64,000 nt of DNA from Desulfobacter curvatus DSM 3379 (GTDB lineage: Bacteria > Desulfobacterota > Desulfobacteria > Desulfobacterales > Desulfobacteraceae): contig NZ_KB893090.1 in the NCBI RefSeq assembly GCF_000373985.1, forward strand, positions 51,964 through 115,963, written 5' to 3'. This document shows, piece by piece, positions 15,587 to 24,878 of this stretch (the first letter of the stretch is position 1; every line of letters begins with the position of its first letter). Under the pieces are notes generated by a model. The model saw only the letters and a program-made list of their open reading frames with translations, was not told the DNA's origin and did not search any database. Both the position numbers and the translations under genes were made by a program.

Positions 15587-16972
15587 TTGAATTCCCCAAA
15601 TCCGGATAATCCTATATTTTTAGTGGACGATGATCCAGAAATTCTTGCTGCAGTCGAAACGGTGCTGCGAATGGCTGGTTTTGACAACATCACCGCCATC
15701 CAGGATTCAAGGGATGTGATCCGGACCATGGAACGTAGAATCCCCGGACTGGTCCTCCTGGATTTGAATATGCCTCATATCAGCGGCGATCACCTGTTGA
15801 AAAGTATCCGCAAAACCTGGCCGAGGATACCCGTTATTGTGCTTACGGGTAATGTTGAGGTGGATACGGCTGTTAGATGTATGAAGCTCGGGGCCATGGA
15901 TTATATCCTCAAGCCCGTTGATCCGGATCGCCTGATAAAATCGGTGAAGCAGGCCCTTGATAGCGGACAGGGATCGGGGCAATTTTCAAAGCCCCTCCAC
16001 CAGGAGTTATTTGCCCAGATCAAAAAACCGGCGGCCTTCAGCAGTATCATTACCCAGGACAGTCAGATGCATGCCATTTTCCATTATGTGGAAGCTGTGG
16101 CGCCGTCTCCCCAGCCGGTACTGATCTTTGGAGAAACAGGGGTGGGCAAGGAATTGATTGGCCAGTGTATTCACAACTTAAGCGGGCGCAGAGGAGAACT
16201 GGTTAAGGTTAATGTGGCGGGACTGGATGATAATGTGTTCTCAGATACCTTATTCGGCCATGTGCCCGGCGCGTTTACCAGCGCCCGGAACGCCCGGCCC
16301 GGTTTGATCTTGAAGGCTTCCGGGGGAACTTTGATGCTGGATGAGATCGGCGATCTGGCATTAACCTCCCAGGTCAAGCTGCTCAGGCTGCTCCAGGAAG
16401 GGGATTATCTGGCATTGGGGTCGGATATTACCCGGCATTCGGATACCCGGATTATTGCCTCCACCAATCAGGATCTGTGGGCGCTTGAAAAGCAGGGCAA
16501 GTTCAGAAAGGATTTGATTTACCGCCTTTCCACGCACACGCTGACCATACCGCCGCTAAGGGAGCGCCTTTTGGATCTTCCACTGCTTCTTGACCGCTTT
16601 ATCTGCCAGGCGGCCGATGAACTGGACAAGCCTGTACCTGATATCCCGAAAAGCCTTATTGAAACCATGGAAACACATCCGTTCAAGGGGAATGTCAGGG
16701 AGTTGAAGTCCATGGTTTACGATGCCATGTCCAGATACCAGGGCGGTGCCTTTTCTGCTGATCTGTTTAATGTTTCCACCTATGCTGATCATGGGCGCGG
16801 GGCGTCTCTGCCCTTAAATCCGGGACTTCCGACTTTGAAGCAGGCCGCTAATGAGCTGGTGGAAAAAGCCATGGCTCATACAGGGGGGAATCAGTCTGCC
16901 GCAGCCAAAATTCTGGGAATTTCCCAACAGGCGCTCAGCAAGCGCCTTCAAAAACTTCGCGCAGAAGAATAA
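15587..16972 (+). CDS. Sigma-54-dependent response regulator (NtrC family)
   Basis: 461 residues from TTG at 15587, which follows an aaggagg box (15569-15575). In-frame alternatives are GTG at 15575, which overlaps that box, and ATG at 15500. Receiver domain: residues about 5-120 with FLVDDDP, LVLLDLNMP (phospho-acceptor Asp) and the conserved Lys in YILKPVD. AAA+ domain: Walker A GETGVGKE, the sigma-54 contact loop GAFTSA, Walker B GGTLMLDEIG. C-terminal Fis-type helix-turn-helix: NQSAAAKILGISQQALSKRL. It should activate sigma-54 RNA polymerase when phosphorylated; no cognate kinase is adjacent. Twin palindromes and a -24/-12 promoter directly downstream point to acs as a target. Confidence 0.92.
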   Translation: MNSPNPDNPIFLVDDDPEILAAVETVLRMAGFDNITAIQDSRDVIRTMERRIPGLVLLDLNMPHISGDHLLKSIRKTWPRIPVIVLTGNVEVDTAVRCMKLGAMDYILKPVDPDRLIKSVKQALDSGQGSGQFSKPLHQELFAQIKKPAAFSSIITQDSQMHAIFHYVEAVAPSPQPVLIFGETGVGKELIGQCIHNLSGRRGELVKVNVAGLDDNVFSDTLFGHVPGAFTSARNARPGLILKASGGTLMLDEIGDLALTSQVKLLRLLQEGDYLALGSDITRHSDTRIIASTNQDLWALEKQGKFRKDLIYRLSTHTLTIPPLRERLLDLPLLLDRFICQAADELDKPVPDIPKSLIETMETHPFKGNVRELKSMVYDAMSRYQGGAFSADLFNVSTYADHGRGASLPLNPGLPTLKQAANELVEKAMAHTGGNQSAAAKILGISQQALSKRLQKLRAEE

Positions 16973-16983
16973 GTCGGTCCGCC

Positions 16984-17016
16984 TACAATTTAATTGTACC
17001 TACAATATTTATTGTA
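16984..17016. promoter_or_regulatory. Twin palindromes, candidate enhancer (UAS) for acs
   Basis: TACAATTTAATTGTA (16984-16998) and TACAATATTTATTGTA (17001-17016) are two perfect palindromes sharing the TACAAT/ATTGTA arms, with centres 17-18 bp apart. They lie about 150 bp upstream of the -24/-12 promoter and 11 bp after the regulator stop codon. A further half-site (aaattgta) is at about 17212-17219. Confidence 0.65.
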
Positions 17017-17165
17017 ATTTAATCTATCCTCTTGTTCTGAAAAGTTTTTGTGTATTTGTTTGGAAAAATTTAACAACTTTTTTTGTAGTTTGATCTTTGA
17101 TTAAACAAAATTCATTGATCTAAATATTTTCCTTGTTATCAGTATGTTATCTTTATAAATTATTT

Positions 17166-17182
17166 CCGGCACAAAGCTTGCT
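17166..17182 (+). promoter_or_regulatory. Sigma-54 (-24/-12) promoter of acs
   Basis: CCGGCACAAAGCTTGCT fits the consensus TGGCACG-N4-TTGCW with correct GG-GC spacing (GG 17168-17169, GC 17180-17181). The start point would be about 17193, some 60 bp before the acs ATG. Confidence 0.75.
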
Positions 17183-17251
17183 CTAATCTCAATGCTAAAA
17201 TAGTTAAAAATAAATTGTAGGTACATTATTAGGAACAAGGAGAACCTCACT

Positions 17252-19216
17252 ATGAGCGGGAACATTTTTCATGCACCTGATACATTTCGTGGAAATGCCT
17301 GGGTTAAATCCATGGACGAGTACAAGGCCATGTACAAAAAATCCGTGGAAGATCCTGAAGAGTTCTGGGGAGAAATTGCAGAAACGTTTCACTGGGAAAA
17401 AAAATGGGACAAGGTCCGGGATTTTAACTACAGCATGTCCAAGGGCCCGGTTTCCATTGAGTGGTTTAAAAATGCCAAGACCAATATTACATATAATTGT
17501 CTGGATCGTCATCTGGAGACCCGGGGTGACCAGGCTGCTTTGATCTGGGAGGGAAACAGTCTCGGTGAAGATATGGTGATCACCTACCGTGATCTCCATG
17601 AAAAAGTTTGCCGCTTTGCCAATGCACTGAAAGAGAGCGGGGTGGGCAAAGGTGACCGTGTGGCTATCTACCTGCCGATGATACCTGAACTTGCCATAAC
17701 CATGATGGCCTGTGCCAGAATCGGGGCCGTTCATTCAATTGTATTCGGTGGGTTCTCTGCCGAGGCCCTGGCCAATAGAATCATGGATTCCCTTTGTAAG
17801 GTTCTGATTACATCGGACGGTGTAATGCGCGGGGCCAAGTCCGTTCCCCTCAAGGGCAATGCAGACCAGGCCCTTAAGATGTGCGAAGATTTAGGACACA
17901 GTGTCGGCACCTGCTTTGTGGTCAAGCGAACCGGTTCTGAAATTAATATGGTAGAGGCTCGGGATGTCTGGTGGCACGAGGCCGCCCAGGCCCAGAGTGC
18001 TGAATGCCCCGTGGAATGGATGGATGCCGAGGATCCGTTGTTCATTCTTTATACATCCGGCTCCACCGGCACGCCCAAGGGAGTTCAGCACAATGTCGGC
18101 GGATATATGGTGTATACCGGAACCACCTTTAAATACATATTCGATTACCACGAAGGAGATGTCTACTGGTGTACGGCAGATATCGGCTGGGTTACGGGCC
18201 ATTCCTATATTGTTTACGGCCCGCTTTCTCAGGGAGCCACATCCATTATATTTGAAGGCATTCCCTCCTATCCGGATCCCGGCAGGTTCTGGGCCACGGT
18301 TGACAAATGGAAAGTCAACCAGTTTTACACCGCGCCCACTGCCATTCGATCGCTCATGGCCCAGGGAAAAGAATGGGTGAAGCAATATGACCTTTCCTCT
18401 CTGCGGGTTCTGGGATCCGTGGGCGAGCCCATCAACCCCGAGGCATGGCAGTGGTATCATGAACATGTGGGAAAGGGGCGGTGTCCCATTGTTGATACCT
18501 GGTGGCAGACAGAGACCGGCGGTATCATGATTTCTGCGTTGCCCTATGCCATTGACCAGAAGCCCGGTTCCGCCACTTTGCCGTTTTTCTCTGTGCAGCC
18601 TGTCGTGCTCAGTGAAGATGGAAAAGAGTTGCAAGGGGCCTGCGACGGAATCCTCGCAATCAAGGAACCCTGGCCCGGTCAGATGCGCACGGTTTATAAC
18701 AACCATGACCGGTTTGAAATGACTTATTTTCAAATGTTTGACGGGTATTATTTTGCAGGCGACGGCTGCCGCAGGGATGAGGACGGCTATATTTGGATCA
18801 CGGGCCGTGTGGATGACGTTATCAATGTGTCCGGGCATCGCATGAGCACCGCAGAAGTGGAATCCGCTTTGGGCAGTCATACGGATGTGGCCGAAGCTGC
18901 AGTCATTGGGTTTCCCCATGATATTAAAGGGCAGGGGATTTATGCGTTTGTTACCCTGAATGTCGGCGTATCCCCGTCCGATGAACTGATGGCTGACCTG
19001 AAAAAACATGTGAGAACTGAAATCGGGCCCATTGCCACGCCGGATATCATCAATTTTGCCGCGGATCTGCCCAAGACCCGGTCCGGCAAGATCATGAGGC
19101 GTATCTTAAGAAAAATTGCAACGGATGAGTATGATCAGCTTGGTGATGTATCCACGTTGTCTGATCCTGAAGTTGTGGGCACCCTGATCAACAGCCATAA
19201 AGAATTAATGAAATAA
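17252..19216 (+). CDS. acs: Acetyl-CoA synthetase (AMP-forming)
   Basis: 654 residues, full family length. It converts acetate, ATP and CoA to acetyl-CoA, AMP and PPi in the cytoplasm. Visible motifs: LYTSGSTGTPKG (A3, near residue 267), DTWWQTETGG (A5, near 417), the hinge GRVDDVINVSGHR (near 525) and the C-terminal PKTRSGKIMRR containing the lysine that is acetylated in the family (near 613). The ATG follows an aaggag box. A sigma-54 promoter and palindromic sites upstream and the adjacent sigma-54 activator suggest it is induced through that regulator. A hairpin follows in the downstream gap. Confidence 0.97.
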   Translation: MSGNIFHAPDTFRGNAWVKSMDEYKAMYKKSVEDPEEFWGEIAETFHWEKKWDKVRDFNYSMSKGPVSIEWFKNAKTNITYNCLDRHLETRGDQAALIWEGNSLGEDMVITYRDLHEKVCRFANALKESGVGKGDRVAIYLPMIPELAITMMACARIGAVHSIVFGGFSAEALANRIMDSLCKVLITSDGVMRGAKSVPLKGNADQALKMCEDLGHSVGTCFVVKRTGSEINMVEARDVWWHEAAQAQSAECPVEWMDAEDPLFILYTSGSTGTPKGVQHNVGGYMVYTGTTFKYIFDYHEGDVYWCTADIGWVTGHSYIVYGPLSQGATSIIFEGIPSYPDPGRFWATVDKWKVNQFYTAPTAIRSLMAQGKEWVKQYDLSSLRVLGSVGEPINPEAWQWYHEHVGKGRCPIVDTWWQTETGGIMISALPYAIDQKPGSATLPFFSVQPVVLSEDGKELQGACDGILAIKEPWPGQMRTVYNNHDRFEMTYFQMFDGYYFAGDGCRRDEDGYIWITGRVDDVINVSGHRMSTAEVESALGSHTDVAEAAVIGFPHDIKGQGIYAFVTLNVGVSPSDELMADLKKHVRTEIGPIATPDIINFAADLPKTRSGKIMRRILRKIATDEYDQLGDVSTLSDPEVVGTLINSHKELMK

Positions 19217-19336
19217 TAACAGCCGTGGGCTGGCTTGTGGCGCTTGGTCTATCGACACCCAGCCTCAGCCCACAACGAGAGTTAGAAGATCTATTTCGGT
19301 TACACAGATTTTCACATAATTGTCCTTTGGCGGATC

Positions 19337-19375
19337 GGAAAGGCCGGTAAACCAGACAGGTTTCCCGGCCTTTCC
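19337..19375. terminator. Strong hairpin downstream of acs
   Basis: GGAAAGGCCGG (19337-19347) pairs with CCGGCCTTTCC (19365-19375), with an inner AAACC/GGTTT pair. No long T-run follows, so termination is plausible but unproven. A weaker GTGGGCTG/CAGCCCAC pair is at 19225-19273. The remaining part of the 327-bp gap before sat shows nothing else. Confidence 0.5.
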
Positions 19376-19543
19376 TGTTAGGATTCCCGACAGGACCGGG
19401 TAGGTACTCTTGACAGTCCGGCTGATTTTGCTCTATAGCTACATGAGTTTGCCAAGGATAGGTAATCAATCATAAAAAATTCTGATGGATGATTCGGTTT
19501 TTTCATAAAAAATAAAGCAGGTCATTATTTAAAGGATAGCTAC

Positions 19544-21238
19544 ATGCCCCAAGATATATCTCTTGTCAATCTCCTGGTGGACCAGGAACGCCATAACGCA
19601 CTTAAACAATTATTATCTTCCTTACCGGATATTACATTGAACCTGCGTCAGATCTGTGATTTTGAATTGTTAACCACGGGTGTGTTCAGTCCGCTGAAAG
19701 GGTTTATGACCCAGGAGGCGTACGAAAGTGTTCTGGATCGCATGCGTCTGCCTTCGGGTGAAATCTGGCCCGTGCCCATTTGTCTTGATGTTTCCCGGGA
19801 TCTCTCAGACCGGTTTGAAGTCGGCCAGTCCGTTGTGCTTCGTGACCCTGAAGGATTCCCATTAGGCATCATGGCCATCGAGGACATCTGGCAGGCGGAC
19901 CGGGAAAAAGAGGCCATGGCTGTTTACGGTACTACAGACATTAACCATGATGAGGTGGCCCGGCTTCAGGGGGGACAGGACAGGTATTATGTCGGCGGCA
20001 GTATTGAATCGTTGAATCTGCCGATCCATTCTGATTTTAAGCAAATTCGAAACACGCCTTCGGAGGTGCGGCAACAGTTTGTCAAGCTTGGATGGAAGCG
20101 GGTTGTGGGGTTTCAAACCCGGCAGCCCATTCACCGTCCCCAGTTTGAACTGACCATCCAGGCCATGAAAAAGGCAAAGGCAAACCTGTTGATGCTGCCC
20201 ATCGCAGGCATCCCCAGACCCGGAGACTTTGATCATTATACCCGGATGCGCTGTTATCAGAAGGTGGCAGCCCATTATCCCCCGGATACGTATATGCTTA
20301 ATCTGCTGCCTTTATCCACCCGGCTGGCAGGTCCCAGGGATGCGGTGCTTCACATGATCATCGGGAAAAATTTCGGGTGTACCCACTTTGTCATCGGGCA
20401 TAACCATGCAACCCCGGGCAAGGACAGTTGCGGCAATCCGTTTTACGATACACCCCAGGTTCGGGATTTGGCCCGGGAGGCCGGCAAAGAGATCGGTATT
20501 GACCCGGTATTTTTTGAAGAGATGGTCTATCTGCCCTTTGAGGATGAGTTTAAGCTGGCCAGCGAAGTGAACGAAGGCCAGGAAACGCTCTCTTTCACCA
20601 ATGACCATATCCGGGACCGGGTTCGAAAGGGTAAGCATATACCGGAATGGGCCAGTTTCCCGGAAGTGATCAAAGAATTGCGCCGTTCCTATCCGTCCCC
20701 TGCCACCCAGGGGTTTACCGTTTTCCTCACTGGGCTTTCCGGGGCCGGAAAATCAACCATTGCCAATGTGCTGTATTCAAAATTTATGGAAGTGGGTACC
20801 CGGCCCGTAACCCTTTTGGACGGCGACATTGTCCGGCGAAATCTGTCTTCGGAACTTAATTTTTCCAAGGAGCACCGTGATATCAATGTCCGGCGCATCG
20901 GGTTTGTGGCCTCTGAGATCACTAAGAACAGAGGTATTGCCATCTGTGCCCCCATTGCCCCCTACGAGCGTACAAGGTCAAAGATAAGAACTTCCATTGA
21001 GGCCCATGGCGGATTTTTTGAAATCCATGTGGCCACCCCCATCAGCGTGTGCGAAAAAAGGGACCGCAAAGGCATGTATGCCAAAGCCAAGGCCGGGTTG
21101 CTTAAAGGCTTCACCGGGGTGGATGACCCCTATGAGGAACCTTCAAATCCGGAGCTGTCCATTGATACCTCCAACCTGACCCCTGATGAGGCGGTTCAGC
21201 AGATTTTACTGCTGATCAGTGAAAAGGGGTTTGTGTAA
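19544..21238 (+). CDS. Bifunctional sulfate adenylyltransferase / APS kinase
   Basis: 564 residues: ATP sulfurylase in about 1-385 and APS kinase in about 390-564. The first domain makes adenylyl sulfate (APS) from sulfate and ATP; the second phosphorylates APS to PAPS. APS kinase features are intact: GLSGAGKST near 398, LDGDIVRRNL, RRIGFVASE, the PYERTR element and FTGVDDPYE. In the sulfurylase the nucleotide motif reads QTRQPIHRPQFEL near 190, where most family members have QTRNPxHRAH, so Asn and the second His are both Gln. The VGRDHAG-type motif reads IGHNHATPG near 285. This may be a divergent subfamily. Fusion to a kinase argues for a PAPS-forming rather than a purely dissimilatory role. 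Confidence 0.88.
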   Translation: MPQDISLVNLLVDQERHNALKQLLSSLPDITLNLRQICDFELLTTGVFSPLKGFMTQEAYESVLDRMRLPSGEIWPVPICLDVSRDLSDRFEVGQSVVLRDPEGFPLGIMAIEDIWQADREKEAMAVYGTTDINHDEVARLQGGQDRYYVGGSIESLNLPIHSDFKQIRNTPSEVRQQFVKLGWKRVVGFQTRQPIHRPQFELTIQAMKKAKANLLMLPIAGIPRPGDFDHYTRMRCYQKVAAHYPPDTYMLNLLPLSTRLAGPRDAVLHMIIGKNFGCTHFVIGHNHATPGKDSCGNPFYDTPQVRDLAREAGKEIGIDPVFFEEMVYLPFEDEFKLASEVNEGQETLSFTNDHIRDRVRKGKHIPEWASFPEVIKELRRSYPSPATQGFTVFLTGLSGAGKSTIANVLYSKFMEVGTRPVTLLDGDIVRRNLSSELNFSKEHRDINVRRIGFVASEITKNRGIAICAPIAPYERTRSKIRTSIEAHGGFFEIHVATPISVCEKRDRKGMYAKAKAGLLKGFTGVDDPYEEPSNPELSIDTSNLTPDEAVQQILLLISEKGFV

Positions 21239-21336
21239 GGTTTTTTATATGAAAGTATCAATAACTTGTTGAATTACTTTCATTGTTTGTTGTGGGTTGA
21301 GTCTTGGCGTTGATAGACCAGGTCGGCCCATGGCCG

Positions 21337-22062
21337 TTATTGAATCTCCACCAGAACAACAGAAATATTATCTTTGCCGCCCCTGTCGTTGGCCTCCCGG
21401 ACCAGTGAATCCGCCTTTTGTTCAAGGGGAAGGGGAGACAGAAGATGCTGTTTCATTGTTTCCAGGTCCACCAGGTCGCTTAGGCCGTCTGAGCAGAGCA
21501 GAAAAATATCGCCGCTAAACAGGTTACCCCGTATGATATCCACTGCCGGATCTTTTTTGATTCCAACTGCCCTTAAAATCACATTTTTCAAGGCATGGGT
21601 GCTGACATCCTCGGGTTTGATCAGTTCCTGGTCAAGCTGCTCCTGAACCAGGGAGTGGTCTTTTGTCAGCTGTTTCAATTCATTGTTTCTCATTCGGTAT
21701 GTGCGGCTGTCACCAATATGACCAAGCACATAACGATCCTCTTCAATGGCAAACAATTCAGCTGTACACCCCATGCCTTCACAACCGGGATGGTTGCCGG
21801 AATAATCCAGAATGTCTTCATTGGCATTTAAGAACACCCGCTGGATGATGGTGTATGTGGATTCATTCAGGGCGGGAGCCTGTGCAAATACCTCCCGGGC
21901 CGTGTCCGCAAATATGCCGCTTGCCACGTCTCCGGCCAGAGAGCCGCCTATACCGTCAGCCACAAGGCAGAAACCGTCTTGTTCATTGACCAGAACGGCG
22001 TCCTCATTTTTTTTTCGTTTCAGGCCCCGGTCGGTTTTTCCAACAAAAATATAATTTGTCAT
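21337..22062 (-). CDS. PP2C-type serine/threonine phosphatase
   Basis: 241 residues, a single PPM/PP2C domain. Metal-binding motifs are intact: GLKRKKNEDA at residues 13-22, LVADGIGG near 33-40, GHIGDSRTY near 116, LCSDGLSDL near 173 and GKDNISVVL near 229. No membrane segment. It starts one base after the stop of the upstream Ser/Thr kinase gene and is surely its translational partner, reversing kinase-driven phosphorylation. The kinase, this phosphatase and the sensor-like protein upstream form a minus-strand operon read from 24632 to 21337. Confidence 0.93.
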   Translation of the reverse strand: MTNYIFVGKTDRGLKRKKNEDAVLVNEQDGFCLVADGIGGSLAGDVASGIFADTAREVFAQAPALNESTYTIIQRVFLNANEDILDYSGNHPGCEGMGCTAELFAIEEDRYVLGHIGDSRTYRMRNNELKQLTKDHSLVQEQLDQELIKPEDVSTHALKNVILRAVGIKKDPAVDIIRGNLFSGDIFLLCSDGLSDLVDLETMKQHLLSPLPLEQKADSLVREANDRGGKDNISVVLVEIQ

Positions 22063-22063
22063 T

Positions 22064-23677
22064 TTATTTAAATCTCTTTGTCATGAAATCAATCAGGTTG
22101 GTTTCATCAAACGAAATGTTCCGTTTTTTTCTGAATTGTGCCAGATCATCGTAAATCCTTTTGCCGGATTCGTAGCGCTTCCCGGGATCTTTTTCCAGGC
22201 ATTTCATGACGATTTGGTTCAATTCTTCGGGAATATCCGTCCGAACGGTGTTAATGGGGGGGACAACCATTTTAGGCAGAGTACTCAATGCCTCAAGTTC
22301 GTTTTCAAATTTATACAGGCGTTTTCCTGATAAAATTTCGTAAAAAATAATCCCCAGCGCATAGAGGTCTGACTGATGGTCCGCCCCTTTTCCCAAAGCC
22401 TGTTCAGGTGCCAGGTACGATAATTTCCCTTTTATTACACCTGCCCGGGTAAGGCTGGGCTCAGACCGGGCTTTGGAAATGCCGAAATCGCTTATTTTGA
22501 CTTCCCCTTTAAATGAGATTAGCATGTTTTGGGTACTGACATCCCTGTGGACAATATTCAAAGGTTCCCCGGTATCGTCACTGGTCCTTGTATGCGAATA
22601 ATAAAGACCCAGGCTGATTTTCTGAATGATGAATGTGGCCATACCCACAGGCAGCCCTTTTTTTTCATGGGCAAGTACTTCAGCAAGATTCTTTCCGGGG
22701 ACATATTCCATGGCCATAAAATGGGCGTTGTGCAGTTTAATCAGATCATAGATCTGGACGATATTGGGGTGCTGGAGAATTGCGGCTAACCGGGCCTCCC
22801 GGATGAACATATCCACAAAATCCCGATTTTCTATCAAATGGGGTAAAATTTTCTTTACGGCTACGGTCCGCCTGAAGCCGTCCTCTCTCATATATTCGGC
22901 AAGATAGAGCTCGGCCATGCCGCCTTGGGCAATTTTTTTGGTGAGCAGATACGGTCCGACTTTCCTTGTCTTTTCAATTTCTTCAAGTATTTTTTGCTGC
23001 TTGTTTTTAAGGTACATGTCCGTAAGATAAACCGCCGCAGTAAAGCAGACGGCACATATCCCCCAGATAATGAATATACGCCGTTCATACCCTGCAATGG
23101 TTTGATCCATGGGACCTGCATCAAGACCAAAGCGTATTTTTCCGATGGGCACCTTTGAAAAAACAAGTATCTTGGAAAAAGAGATAATGCTTTTGCCCTC
23201 TATGATCATACGTTCAATGGTTACGGTTCTGTCCGTTCGGATCTTTGTTTTATTTGCAGGTTCCGTATATGTCTTGCCGATTTCATTCGGGTCGCTGTGG
23301 GCAATGATTTTATCGTCATGGTCAAGGATGGCCGTAAAAACCGGATGATATTTTTTTTCCAGTTCTCCCACAGCCACATTCAGGGTAAGCACATCTTTTC
23401 CCAGCAACGGAGCCGTCACTTTTTCAGCGATTGTCTCTGCCGACAGCACCCCTGAATCATAAATTTCATGCCGGCTTGCATCCTGGGCGTTTTTAAGCAA
23501 AACATGACATACGATACCAATGCAGAGAAAAATAACGGCATAAATAGTTAAGGGGGTACGGTTGCGGTTTAAGAATTGATTTCCCCTGGCAGCTCTTAAC
23601 AGACTTGAATGGGCGCTTGATTCAAGTTCCAGGGACAGGCTGCCGGATGTAGATTTTTTGTTTTTGTTGGACACCAT
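22064..23677 (-). CDS. Membrane Ser/Thr protein kinase with extracytoplasmic sensor
   Basis: 537 residues. A short cytoplasmic leader is followed by a membrane segment (about 45-63), an extracytoplasmic Cache-like sensor (about 70-195, with FTAILDHDDKIIAHSD), a second membrane segment (about 203-220) and a Hanks-type kinase domain (about 243-510). Kinase motifs are intact: glycine loop KIAQGGMAELY, catalytic Lys in VAVKKIL, HRDVSTQNML, DFGIS and APEQ. The sensor is N-terminal rather than C-terminal (PASTA) as in many bacterial kinases. Its sensor resembles that of the next upstream gene product. Likely substrates are unknown; the nearby protein with repeated KT[IV] motifs (28203-30314) is a candidate. 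Confidence 0.92.
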   Translation of the reverse strand: MVSNKNKKSTSGSLSLELESSAHSSLLRAARGNQFLNRNRTPLTIYAVIFLCIGIVCHVLLKNAQDASRHEIYDSGVLSAETIAEKVTAPLLGKDVLTLNVAVGELEKKYHPVFTAILDHDDKIIAHSDPNEIGKTYTEPANKTKIRTDRTVTIERMIIEGKSIISFSKILVFSKVPIGKIRFGLDAGPMDQTIAGYERRIFIIWGICAVCFTAAVYLTDMYLKNKQQKILEEIEKTRKVGPYLLTKKIAQGGMAELYLAEYMREDGFRRTVAVKKILPHLIENRDFVDMFIREARLAAILQHPNIVQIYDLIKLHNAHFMAMEYVPGKNLAEVLAHEKKGLPVGMATFIIQKISLGLYYSHTRTSDDTGEPLNIVHRDVSTQNMLISFKGEVKISDFGISKARSEPSLTRAGVIKGKLSYLAPEQALGKGADHQSDLYALGIIFYEILSGKRLYKFENELEALSTLPKMVVPPINTVRTDIPEELNQIVMKCLEKDPGKRYESGKRIYDDLAQFRKKRNISFDETNLIDFMTKRFK

Positions 23678-23786
23678 ATGGATTCTCCGGTTATTACATC
23701 GTGTTATGCAAAGAGCCCGGTGATCAACCGGATCCTTTCCTTTAATCGACGCCCCTTGGATATAAAATCCGGGCCGTTTCAGGCTG

Positions 23787-24632
23787 TTAATGTTGATCGG
23801 AAATAACGGAAATTATTTCAGCACACTTGGTGATGATACGTTGTTTAATCCAGCCTAACTCTTCAAATTTATTCAGATCATATAACAGAATGTCTTTTTC
23901 GGGGTCACCATAGCGGGTAAGCACAGTGGTCGATTCTATGAGTGCGCCATCACAGGTCCGGTCTGAAAAATGTGTTGGGGTACCGCAAAGGGGGCAAGTA
24001 AACAGGGGCGCATCATCCGCTTCGTGGGCTGTGGTCTCTGTCGTCATCTCCTTTTTTCGAATCCATATCAATGCATTCTGGTAATTTGCTGTCCCGAAAA
24101 GTAAAATAATGCAAAGAAAGCTTAATACCGCAAAGAGCATAACAATCCGGTAAAACTGGTCAAAATTTTGTGTGGCAAGGGAGATGAATACCTCTCCGAC
24201 CCTTGTGTCGGAAAAGGTGATGGGGGTTAGGAAATTCATGACATTATGGGTTTCAAGACTGATTACCCGCCAGTATTTAATACCACCTTCCTGCCGCGCA
24301 TATTTTTTGTTCAACGTAAAAAATTGGTTCTGGTCGGAATATGCGATGATTTTGTTTTTATGGTCTATGATGGAGGCAAAAACAACCCCCGGTTTTTTTG
24401 TTGCCTGTTCAATAAGCGCGCCTAAATGGTCAAATTCTCTTTCAAGCAAAGGCAGGCCGGACTGGCTGGAAATGTCTTTGGATATGGCAATGCCGGATTT
24501 TACAAGTTTGTTGTTTTTGTGATGTTCCACAGCATGTCCGATAAGATAAATAAGCAGGCAGGCAATAAACCAAATGGATATGCTGATCAGAAATTTTTTA
24601 AGGGCAAACCTGTTTTTTTTGAATATTTGCAT
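23787..24632 (-). CDS. Membrane sensor protein with zinc ribbon, paralogous to kinase sensor
   Basis: 281 residues. Two membrane segments (about 13-33 and 165-185) enclose an extracytoplasmic domain of about 130 residues containing FASIIDHKNKIIAYSD, closely similar to FTAILDHDDKIIAHSD in the adjacent kinase. The cytoplasmic tail has CPLCGTPTHFSDRTCDG, a possible zinc-binding site, and then about 50 residues with no known motif. There is no kinase, cyclase or methyl-accepting domain. It is first in the operon with the kinase and phosphatase (109 bp upstream of the kinase). A co-receptor or decoy sensor role is inference. Confidence 0.6.
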   Translation of the reverse strand: MQIFKKNRFALKKFLISISIWFIACLLIYLIGHAVEHHKNNKLVKSGIAISKDISSQSGLPLLEREFDHLGALIEQATKKPGVVFASIIDHKNKIIAYSDQNQFFTLNKKYARQEGGIKYWRVISLETHNVMNFLTPITFSDTRVGEVFISLATQNFDQFYRIVMLFAVLSFLCIILLFGTANYQNALIWIRKKEMTTETTAHEADDAPLFTCPLCGTPTHFSDRTCDGALIESTTVLTRYGDPEKDILLYDLNKFEELGWIKQRIITKCAEIISVISDQH

Positions 24633-24715
24633 AAACCCCTTTCTTTGGTTATCTTCCGGAAATTAAAAAATCTAAGATAAAAACCGCGAACACACAGTAT
24701 TTTCCGGAGAAATCA

Positions 24716-24735
24716 CATTGTTTGTGCAAACAATG
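24716..24735. promoter_or_regulatory. Palindromic operator candidate between divergent operons
   Basis: CATTGTTTG-tg-CAAACAATG (24716-24735) has perfect 9-bp arms. It lies in the 294-bp region between the sensor/kinase operon (minus) and the deacetylase operon (plus), about 85 bp before the minus-strand start codon. Confidence 0.5.
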
Positions 24736-24849
24736 CTTTAAGCTGATCTACTACAATAAAAAAAGAAGAGCTGTCAAGTCGCGAAATTACTTGAAAAAGC
24801 CGATATTGATTCTAATAGATTCCCGGTGATTACAAATTGTTTAATTGAT

Positions 24850-24878
24850 TTGAACACGCATAAAAATTAGGGTAATAA
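24850..24878 (+). promoter_or_regulatory. Sigma-70 promoter of deacetylase operon
   Basis: TTGAAC (24850-24855), a 17-bp spacer and TAATAA (24873-24878). The expected start point is about 24885, 42 bp before the TTG start codon. Confidence 0.6.
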
